Source: Clostridium sp. M62/1 (GTDB taxonomy: Bacteria > Bacillota > Clostridia > Lachnospirales > Lachnospiraceae). Taken from it: a stretch of 64,000 bases of DNA. Below are positions 1-10,300 of the stretch, piece by piece; position 1 is the first letter of the stretch; every line of letters starts with the position of its first letter. A program made the position numbers and the translations under genes. The notes beneath the pieces were generated by a model, which saw only the letters and a program-made list of their open reading frames with translations, was not told the DNA's origin and did no database searches. The stretch is from NCBI RefSeq assembly GCF_020736365.1, contig NZ_CP085988.1, forward strand, positions 1,060,001 through 1,124,000, given 5' to 3'.

Positions 1-10
1 CTCTTTTTTT

Positions 11-72
11 GTATAACAGGGAACGAGGTTTCCTGTTATACAAAAAGCCCTGCCCGCTTTTTTACTGCGGGA
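11..72. repeat. Palindromic intergenic repeat, copy A
   Basis: A 12-bp arm (GTATAACAGGRA type) at 11-22 pairs with its complement ending near 41, followed by AAAAAGCCCTGCCCGC. The same layout, an AT-rich 'ATA..AGGAAA' stem followed by 'TAAAAAGCCCTG' or 'TAAAAACGCTCC', recurs at 18763, 56741, 58092 and 63664. It is a REP-like element of unknown function placed between genes. Confidence 0.6.
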
Positions 73-408
73 GGTTAAGCGCTGTCAAAACACAGCATAA
101 TTTGACAAAAAAATCTGGAATGACATTAAAAAAATACGAAAAAATAAATAAGAACAGAAAAATTGTCATATTAATCTCTGCGAATTCGTGTAAATAATAA
201 AGAGGGCAAATAGAACGATACAACAGTCAAATCAGTACAGTCAAACAACAGCAGAAAACATAATAGAATCTACTCTCTTTTCACATCATTGATTAGCTTT
301 CTCACAGATTTCAGCAAATACTCCATTTGATCCGGCAGCAGAAAATCACGAAGCCTGTATCGGATACAGGCTTTGAAGATAAATCAAAACATGCAAAGGA
401 GGAGTTGT
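73..408 (+). promoter_or_regulatory. Leader region of the giant rhs gene
   Basis: This AT-rich stretch holds no convincing gene. Just before the ribosome-binding site there is a perfect 10-bp hairpin, AAGCCTGTAT (351-360) with ATACAGGCTT (364-373) and a 3-nt loop; it lacks a U-run, so it is more likely an mRNA-structure or stability element than a terminator. A strong Shine-Dalgarno sequence AAAGGAGG lies at 395-402, with ATG at 409. I cannot place a convincing promoter. Confidence 0.4.
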
Positions 409-1158
409 ATGAAAAAGAAACGAAGACGGCAGATTGGCAGGCAGATTATAAGCTGGGTTCTGACGGCATCCATGGTGCTGCCGAACACGGCAGTCCTGGT
501 GGCCGATGCGGCAGAGCAGGTTAAAAACATGCCCCGCTATGTGGACTTTTCACGCCCTTCAGCCCTGACGCTGAATGAACTGGGATTTTCCGGGTCAGTG
601 GGAGGAAACAGCTCAGGAAGAAACAGCGCCGCTCAGGGAGACGACAAAGACCAGTCCAAGGGCAGCGGGACAGAAGGCAGCCAGCCGAAGAGCAGCAGTC
701 AGGAGGAGAGCGGCTCAGATGGAAAACGCACAGAAGACAGCAAAACCGGAAGCAGCAGCTCCAAAAAAGAGGAAGAGAGCGGAAGCTCCGGCTCTGAGGG
801 GAGTGAGACAGGCTCCGAAGGAGGCAGTTCTGAAAGTGAGGGAAGCAGTTCCGGCTCTGAGAAAGGAGAAGATAAAACAGACGGGAGCGGAACCAGCGAA
901 AAAGGCGAGAGTGAAAGCGAAACCGGCGAAAAAGGCGAGAGTGAAAGCGGATCCGGCGAAAGCGAAACAGGTGAAGACGAAACAAGTGGGAGCGGCACAA
1001 GTGAAAGTGAAGCCGGTGGAGAGAGCGGAAGTGAAGAGGAAGACAGCTCTCAGGCTGGTTCCGGGACAGATGATAGCGGAGCAGACGGGGAATCCGGGGA
1101 CGGTTCTGACTTAGACAGCGCGAAAAGCCTGACAGTTCCAAGGACTCCGGCACCATAG
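409..1158 (+). pseudogene. Amino-terminal part of the Rhs/WapA-like surface protein (signal peptide plus Ser/Gly/Glu linker), frame-broken
   Basis: The start is ATG 409, with AAAGGAGG seven bases upstream. The product begins MKKKRRRQIGRQ, then a hydrophobic stretch ending in VADAAEQ, which is a typical Sec signal peptide with a cleavage site near residue 35. From about residue 70 it is an extended Ser/Gly/Glu/Asp linker with short repeats such as SGSEGSETGSE and GEKGESESGSGES. The frame ends at a TAG at 1156-1158. The -1 frame opens at 1110 and continues the same acidic, repeat-rich composition without a gap into the 3200-codon Rhs frame. I therefore read 409-1158 and 1110-10955 as one gene broken by a frameshift, probably around the GCGCGAAAAG at 1118-1127. 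Either the locus is inactivated, or it is phase-variable, or there is a sequence error. Confidence 0.7.
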
Positions 1159-1352
1159 ATGATCCGACAGAGGAAGAGAAACAGCCTCCAAAGAAAGAAC
1201 CGTCCTCAGAGGAGCAGCAGGAGGAGCCCCCCCTGGAAGAGCTTCCTCCTGAGGAAACGCTTCCAGAAGAAGAGCAGCTTCTGGAAGAAGAGGAGCTTCG
1301 CGCTCCCGAGGATTTTTACGAGGAGCCTGAGGCTGACGAGCCAGACGGAGAA

Positions 1353-4300
1353 TTGGTGCGCTTTGACGGCTCCGTCCGTACCTACCGTACCGGGGACGGA
1401 GAGTATACAACCGTGATCGGCGGGTATTCCGGACTCTATGAGCGGGAAGACGGCACAGTGGAAGAGGTGGATGACACTCTGATTCCTCTGAAGGAAAAGA
1501 GAGAGAAGGAGGAACCCGGTGAAGATGAGCCGCAGAAGGCCAGCAGCTCTAACGCCATGCCTTTAAGGAGCATTTCTGCCTCCTCCTACCTGGCTAATGC
1601 AGGCGGTGAAACAGATATTCAGATCCCGGAGCGGATTACGTCTGCGCGGGGCATCCGCATCGAGTCCGGGGAAGACAGCATGGAGCTGATCCCCTCCGGC
1701 GGCAGCTTCAAACGGAGCCTCTGTGAGGGAAATGCTATCCGTTTTACGGATGTATATGAAAACATTGACTACCAGTATACGGTAGTTGGGAATACGGTGA
1801 AGGAGGACATTATCCTTCTGGAACCGTCAGAGAAGTATGAGTTTACCTACCAGTTAAAGATTCCGGGCCTCCAGGCGGCCAAAGAGGACGGCCGCATTGT
1901 GATTTACCGGGACAGAAAAGAGGAGCCGGTATTTCTTCTGGATGCGCCTCTGATGATTGATGACGACGGAGAAACAAGCAGCGATCTGACTATGAAGCTG
2001 TCCGGGAAGAAGGACCGGGTGACTGTGACAGTGAAGGCAGACGAGGACTGGCTGGAGGATGAGGACCGAGCCTATCCGGTCCGTATCGATCCGAGTCCCC
2101 TGGTTCCATCCAATGAGCTTATCATGTGTACGGTGTCTGAAGGACATCCGTCTTCCCACTATGACTGGGGAAGCCCGTCTTACGTGGGATATGTGGACGA
2201 CAGTATGAAAAACTGCCGCGTCTATATTGCAGTCAATATGTTCGACGATGCCAACATGCAGGATATTCTGAATTCTGCCACAAACTGCCTGCAGGCAACC
2301 CTGGAGATCCACCAGCAGACAGACAACAGCAAGGGCACAAGTGTCTTCGAGCTTGGTTTTCCGGTGGTGGGCTGGGATGCCAACCGCGTGACCTGGAATT
2401 CTATGCCGGCCGTTAACCCGGCGCCGGAACGCCATATTTTTGCAGGCTCTGCCGGAGAGAACCAGACTCTGTCCTTTGACTTTACTGAGGTGATGAACGC
2501 CTGGATCGCAAAGACAGAGCCTCAGGGCGGCTTTATGCTGAAAGCCCAGGTGGAGGCCGGTGAGACGACGGATCCTGCCTACCGCATGGCGGCAGAGACC
2601 TTTGCAAATACCTACAATTCAGCCCAGGGCCCGAAGATCACTGTGGTATGGGAGGGAAATCTGGAAGAAGAGGCCATGGATCTGGAAAAGACCACGATAG
2701 ATGTAACTCCGTCTATTGTCAGCACCGAGATTGGGGGATACAGCGTATCCGGCGTCCTGACAAACGGAAAGACACAGGAGGGCGCAAAGATTTCCTGGCA
2801 GCTGATGGAAGAGGCCTCAGAGGAGGAAAAAGACAGCGGGGAGACAGAGGGCGCAGAGGAGTTTATCTACCCGGATTTCCAGAAAGCAGATCTGGAGAGC
2901 GATTATGATGCCAGTCTGGTTTCCAACTGGCAGGCAGAGAGCGGATGGACCCTGGACGACCTGGAAACAGATACGATCTATTACGTGTCAGGAACCGCCG
3001 AGGGATATCCGCTAAATGAAGACGGAACGGCTGATACTGAGGGGGAGAAAATCACCTTTACACCGGAAGACAGTGATACCTTCCTGCTCTATGAGGTGCA
3101 GCAGCACGATCTGGTAAACCGGATTGCCCGTCACTACGGGGTAAATCCCAACACCATCGCAAGAGATAACCACCTGTACAAAAATCAGCTGGCAGAAGCG
3201 GATACAATCCTCTTCATCCGCGGACCGAAGACAGCAGAGCCCTACTCCTGGCAGGATAATCTGACGCCTCTTGAAGAGAAGCTCTTGGAAAATCTGCTGG
3301 CAGGAGCCAATGTCAACTGTGAGCTGGGTCTGGAGCCTGTGAATCTGAATACAGGAAACTTCTACATGACCCAGGAGGACTTTGGGATTCCGGAATTAAA
3401 CGGCAGCTTTGGCATCACGAGAAGCTACAACTCCTCCCTGCCGGACTACCACAATGAGTTCGGCTATGGCTGGAGCTCCGGCTTAGGCGACCACCTGTCC
3501 ATCCTGCCGGACGGAACGATCCTCTATAAGAGGAGCGATGGAAAGGGCATCCCCTTTACAAAGAACGGGGATACCTACGAGGCGCCGGAAGGCTATGCCC
3601 AGACGCTTACTCCCCTGGACTCCATTGAGATCGACACTGCCACCGCCTCTGACGCAGAGGAGAGCGGCAGAAACGAATCCGGGGAAACCGGCAAGGATGC
3701 GAAAACTGACCGGCCTGCCACAGAAACAAGGGTTGTCACCACGGAGGAGCTTTTAAAGGAGGCAGAGCAGAGAAAGCTGGCGTCCGGGAGGAGCTTTGCT
3801 GAAAATCTGGTGACAGGACTTCCAAGAGCCAGCAGCTCAGACGCCAGAAAGCAGTCCGGTGAACCGGACAGCGAGAAAGAGGAGAAAGAAAGCGCCATCG
3901 CCCCGCCGGCCTGCGCCGGATGGAAGGTGACAGACACGGACGGAAGTACATTCGTGTTTGACGCCCAGGGATTTCTCCAGTACCATGAGGATCGGCAGGG
4001 CCGCCGCACCACCTTCGTCTACAGTGACGATTATGACCTGCTTCAGATCAAATCTCCTACGGGAAAAATTCTCGACATCACCATGGACGAGAAGGGTAGG
4101 ATCACAGAGGCAGGTCTGCCGGATGGCACCCAGGTAAGCTATGAGTACGACGAGGATGGAAATCTGGTTCAGTATACTAACCAGGCCGGAGATACCCGCC
4201 GATATGAGTATGACGACAGTCACCGCATGACGGCCTGGTATGATGAGAACGGCACCTGCGTCACGGCAAATGTCTATGACGGGGAGGGGCGTGTGACGAA

Positions 4301-7300
4301 GCAGACGGACGGAAATGGAAACACTGCCGTTTTGACCTATGCCGACGGCTGTACCACCGTCACCGACAATAATGGCAATATCACAGAATACTGCTATGAC
4401 AGCCAGTACCGAACCACCCGGATTGTATACCCGGACGGAAGCGAGCTGCGCTATACCTACGATGAAAACGGATACCGGTCATCAGAGACAGATGAGCTGG
4501 GAAATACCACCGCCTACACCTATGACAGGAATGGAAATCTCCTGACTGAGACGAGGGCCGACGGTTCCAGGGCCTCCTTCACCTATAATGAGGCAAACCA
4601 GCTCTTAACCGCCACTGACTATGAGGGCGGCACCACCGCCTATACCTATGACGAAAGAGGCAATCTCCTGACGGCCACGGATCCTGAGGGCAATACGGTT
4701 TCCCTCACCTACGACGGGCAGAGCCGCCTGATTTCCATGACGGATGCAAACGGCGGTACTGTTACCCTTCAGTATGACGGCGCTGCGGTGACATCCATCA
4801 CCGATGGGGAGGGGCATACCGCCCATTTCACCTATGACGCCATGAACCGCCTTTTAACTCAGACAGACGGTTCCGGCCGCACAGAGAAGTGGACTTACAA
4901 TAAAAACGGATGGAATCTTACAGAAACAGCAGGGGACGGGGGAACCACGGTCTATGAATACAGCCCGGCGGGAGAGGTGCTGTCCATTACCGATCCTATG
5001 GGAACGGAAACTGCCTTCACCTACGATCCCATGCACAACATCCTGAGCGGGACAGACGCAAAGGGAAATACTCTGACTTACGCCTACGACGGGAACTACA
5101 ATCGGATATCCGAAACGGATGCTCTGGGCCGCACCACGGTCTACGCATATGACGGCAGAAACCGCCTGATTTCCGTGACGGACGCCAAAGGGCAGAAGAT
5201 TTCCTATATCCTGGACGCGAAGGGAAACCAGATTGCAGCTTCTGACCGGAGAGGAAACACGGTACATACCGAATACGATTCGATCCTTGGTCTTCCCGTC
5301 CTGGTAACGGACGCCATGGGCTACGAGAGCCGGTATGAGTATGATCGAAACGGCCGCCTGCTCAGGCAGACGAACCCTGACGGAACCACCCAGGCCTATG
5401 AGTACGACAAAAACGGCCGTGTGATCCGCATGACAGCGCCAAACGGTCTTGTCACAGAGCTTGGCTATGATGGAAACGGAAATATCGTCCGCCTGTCCGA
5501 TGACGAGACGAGGGTTTATACATTTACCTACAACCACAACAACCAGCTCACGAAAGCGAGAGATCCGCTGGGAGGTGAAACCGCCTGCGTCTACGACGGA
5601 GCCGGAAACCTTCTGACTTTCACCGATGCCAACGGCCACAGCACCCGGTATCGCTATGACGGGGCCAGCCGCTTACAGGAAGTGATCGATGCCCTGGACG
5701 GAGTGACCGCCACTGATTATGATTTAAACGGCCGCATAGTGAAAAGCACCGACGCCAACGGTCACAGTGATGAATTCTATTACAGCGAAATCGGAGAGTT
5801 CCTGGCCCAGACAGACGCTTTGGGCCATGTGACTGCCCGCGAGTACGACCCAGTGGGCAATGTGACGAAAACCACCGATGCCCTGAAAGGGGAAACCAGG
5901 ATTGTCTACGACGAGTTAAACCAGCCGGTTGCGCTGACTGACGCCCTGGATCACGAGTACCAGACCGCCTATGACGAGAACGGAAATCTGGTAAGGATTC
6001 AGATGCCTGACGGCGATACTGTCACTATGGAATACGATGCGAACAACCGGATCATTACGAGCACGGACGAGGCCGGCGTCGTAACCGCCTACACTTATGA
6101 TGAGATGGGCCGCGTCACGAAGAAGAAGGACAATATCGGGAATACCACCCTCTATGGTTACGACGAAAGCGGGAATCTCATCTGGCAGAGCGACACCATC
6201 GGAAGGACCGCCTTCTATGAGTACGATCCCTTCGGACGTCTGGTAGAACAGACCGACTTCGGACAGACCGTTACCCGCTACGAGTACGATGCCCTGGACC
6301 GTCTGACCAGAGTAATACAGCCGGACGGCACCGCTTATGCCTACGAATACGATCCGGCAGGAAATCTTATAAAGACCACGGAACCGGGAGAGGCGGTCTA
6401 TATCTACGCTTATGACGCCATCAACCGGGTCACCAGCGAAACCAATCCTCTGGGAGCAGTCACCGGGTATACCTATGACGCAGTGGGAAACCTCCTGTCC
6501 GCCCTGGACGCGGAAGGGGCTGAAACCTCCTACGCCTACGATGATACTGACCGGCTCACCTCCGTCACCAACGGGCGCAGAAACACGGAACTTTACGAGT
6601 ATGACGAGCTGTCCCGTCTGCTGAGCTTCACCACGCCGGAGGGAAATAAGACGGAATACCGATATGACGCCCTGGGGAACGTGACGAAGGTTAAGGATCC
6701 CAACGGCCTGATCACCGAGTACCGATACGATGTGATGGGAAACCTTATCGAGGCCATTTCCCCGAAGGGGGCAAAGACTTCCTATACCTATGACAAACAT
6801 GACGAGCTGACCAGCGAAACCGATCCGGCGGGAAACACCACCGTCTACGAGGTGGATTTAAACCGCCTGGTGACAAAGCTGACCCAGAAAAACGGGGGCT
6901 CCTACGTCTATACCTACGATCCTGTCCACCGTCTGACCGGTATCACCACCCCACTGGGCCTGACCCGTACCTTCGAGTACGATCCGGCAGACAATATCAT
7001 AGAGGACAGCGACAGTCTGGGAAGAAACAGCTCCTATGAGTACGACGTGATGCACCGGATGACGAAGGTAAGAGATCCGGAAGGGGGAATTACGGAATTC
7101 GGATACGACATCCGCGGCAATCAGAACGCCGTCACCGATGCCCTGGGATATACCTGGAACTATGAGTATGATCTCATTGATCAGCTGAAGGCCAGTGTGG
7201 ATCCGGAGGGAAAGGCCACTGAGTATGCCTACAACCAGGTGGGACGCCTGATTTCCCAGACAAAACCGGGAGAGAGAACCACGCAGTATTCCTACGATCC

Positions 7301-10300
7301 GGCCTACAACCTCATCGGAATCACAGATCCGAAAGGATATTTCTACAGCTATACCTATGATAAAGACGATCGCCTGATTGGAACGAAAAACCCCTTAGGC
7401 GAGACCACCGAAACTGTTTACGATCCGGGCAGCCGGATTACGGACTATACGGATCGGATGGGATTAAGCGAGCATTACGCCTACGATCCCCACGGAAACC
7501 TTCTGACCTTCACAGGAACCAGCGGCTTAAATACCCGGTTTTCCTATGATATCCTGGATAATCTGACAGAGGTAACGCTGCCCAGCGGCCTGAAGACCCG
7601 GTACACCTACGATGAGATGGGCAATGTGACGGCTGTGGAAGACACCATGGGCCGCGTCACCGGATATACCTACGATCTGGAGGGCAACCGTACCAGCCTG
7701 ACAAACGCGGAGGGCCGGACGGAGAAATGGAGCTACGACGCGGGAGGACGTCTGACCAGTTATACGACCAACAGCGGCGACACCATCCGGTACGACTACA
7801 ACAAGCTGAATAACCTGGTGGAGAAGTCCTACGAAAATGCAGAAGACACGGTGATTGTGGGGAAAAACGGGGAACCGGCTGCCGGACAGGACGAAGAGGC
7901 AGAAAAAGGCGTGCTTTACGGCTACGACGCTCTGGGCCAGCGGGTATCCATGATGGATCTTACCGGGGAAAGCACTTACCAGTATGACGGCCTCGGCCGC
8001 ATCACCCAGGTGACAAACGGATCCGGGCAGACCGTCTCCTACACTTATGACGGTTCCGATCAGCTGGAGAGCATCACCTATCCCGACGGAACCAGCGTCC
8101 ATTACCGCTACGATAAGAACGACAACCTGACCGAGGTCATCGGACGGGATGGGGAAAGCACCACCTATGAGTACGACGCCATCAACCGGATCACCCAGAT
8201 CCACCGTCCAAACGGTATCAGCACCTACAATACCTACAATGCCAGAGATCAGATCGTTACCATGAAAAATACCTGTGACGACTGCGGATGGGTCGTGAGC
8301 CAGTACGATTATACCTATGATGATCGCGGTTTCATCATCGGTGAGGATGCCATCGAATCTCTCTACGGCTACGCATGGGATGACAAGCATGACGGAAAGC
8401 ACGAGAACGGCCGTCATGACGACAAGTACCCTCACGGAGGCCAGCACCGGAACAAACATGATAAGGACGGAAAAGACAACTATCAGATCGTGGAGACAAA
8501 CCGCACCTTCGAGTACGACGAGGACGGAAAGCTGTTAAAATCCACAGAGAAGGAAGAAAACCAGGGAACCTACACCTATGAGTATACCTACGATGACATG
8601 GGGAACCGGTTAAGCTATACGAAGAAGCGGAATGGAACCGTACAGGAGAGTGCGGAGTACACCTATAACCTGTCCAACCAGCCAGTCCATGCAAAACTCT
8701 ATGACGGGAAGAAGCATACCGAAATGGAGTACGGCTATGACGCGGACGGAAACCTGGTTTCCGAGAACGGGACAAAGGGGACCGATAAGGTAGAGCTGAG
8801 CTACTACTATACGGTGGAGAACCGTCTGAAGGCTGTATACGAAAAAGACAACCTGCTGGCAGCCATGGCCTACGACGGAGACGGGAACCGGACCTTCCAG
8901 CTGTCCTACAACCTGCATACGGACGACGACTTCAAGGGAAACAGCGGGAATGGAAACGGGAACAACAAGGACAATACGGGAAGCGGAAATAAGGGGAACA
9001 ACGGAAAGGAAAGCGGAAAAGAGAAAACATCCATCAGTCCGGAAGACGCCCTGTTATCCTACCAGGCTCTGACCCTGTCCTTAGAGGAACTGCTCCGGCC
9101 GCAGGAGGAGAGCAAAGCGACAGCATCCGATGCAGAGGAGAAGAGGACGGAAAACGCACTTCTGCCGGAAACAGAAACCAGGGAGGAAGCTGACCAGATC
9201 ATTTCCCTGTTTAAAAAGAAGAATGAAAACGGAAACAACGGCAACAACGGAGATGGAGGAAACGGAAACCACTACGGCTGGGACGCCGCCAGCCCGTCGG
9301 ATGCGGAGGAAAAGCCGGATCAGGGAAATAACGGGAACGGTAATGGGAACAAAGACAAGGACAAAGGCAACAACGGGAACAAAGATAAGGACAAAGGCAA
9401 CAACGGCAACGGCAATACCAACAACACAGGCGGAAGCGAGAACCAGAGCGGAATCCTGATGCCGGAAAAGCCGGTATCAGCCATCGAGCAGGGCCTTATT
9501 GACCTGATTAAGACGGAAGGCCATCAGAAGAATTATGAGCTGGTGGAGTATGTGAGCGACGTGAACCGGGAATACGCAGAAGTCCTGATGGAAGTCAATA
9601 TTGACGGCGAGCCGGATACGGCGTATGCTTACGGTAACGAGAGGCTGACCGTGGAGCGGTTTACCGGCTGGACAGGATACTATACCTACGATCCGAGGGG
9701 AAGCGTAAGCGGAGTGACGGACGCAGACGGCGGCCTGTGGGCGTCTTACCGGTATAACGCCACAGGAAAGATGACCTTCGGCGAGCCGGAGTATAACAAT
9801 ATCTACGGATATAATGCCGAGAGCTACAATCCGATGCTGGAGCTTCAGTACCTGAGAGCCAGATACTATGACGTGGAGAGGGGGAATTTCTTAACCGAGG
9901 ACACTTACCTGGGAGACATCAGCGATCCGCTGACGCTGAACCGGTATAACTATGTAAAGTCTAACCCGTTAAATTACATCGATCCGAGCGGATTTGTGTC
10001 AGAGTATCTGACAGGCCCGTCGTATGATCCGGATGATTCGTGGAAAGCCAACAACTATCCGCTGTCACAGACAGGTTCAGAGAGAACCGAGTTCCCAGTA
10101 CCAGTGGTATCGGGAACAGAGGCGGTCAGAGAGCTTTGGGGAAGTGTCTCTAAAGGTGTTGACCATTTTCTCAGAGAGCTTGATCAGGCGATAGATATTG
10201 GTACGAAATATCTAAAACAAATAGGAAAATGGATGGAGGAAGCAGTCGGTGCATCAGTTGTTGATGTATGCGGAAAAGTGGTAGAAATAGGAGAAGAGAT

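Noticed and set aside
521..1156. Long minus-strand open frames opposite the Ser/Gly-rich linker
   Set aside because: They are shadows of the low-complexity AGC/GGA/GAA coding strand, have no ribosome-binding site, and read as Arg/Leu/Ser repeats.
1353..1416. Independent start of the Rhs gene at 1353
   Set aside because: It is a TTG without a ribosome-binding site, and the same frame is coding-like well upstream, so the real start is at 409 before the frame break.
4854..8459. Long antisense open frames (up to ~310 codons) inside the YD repeats
   Set aside because: They mirror the repeated TAC/GAY codon pattern of the forward gene and have no start signals or recognisable protein features.
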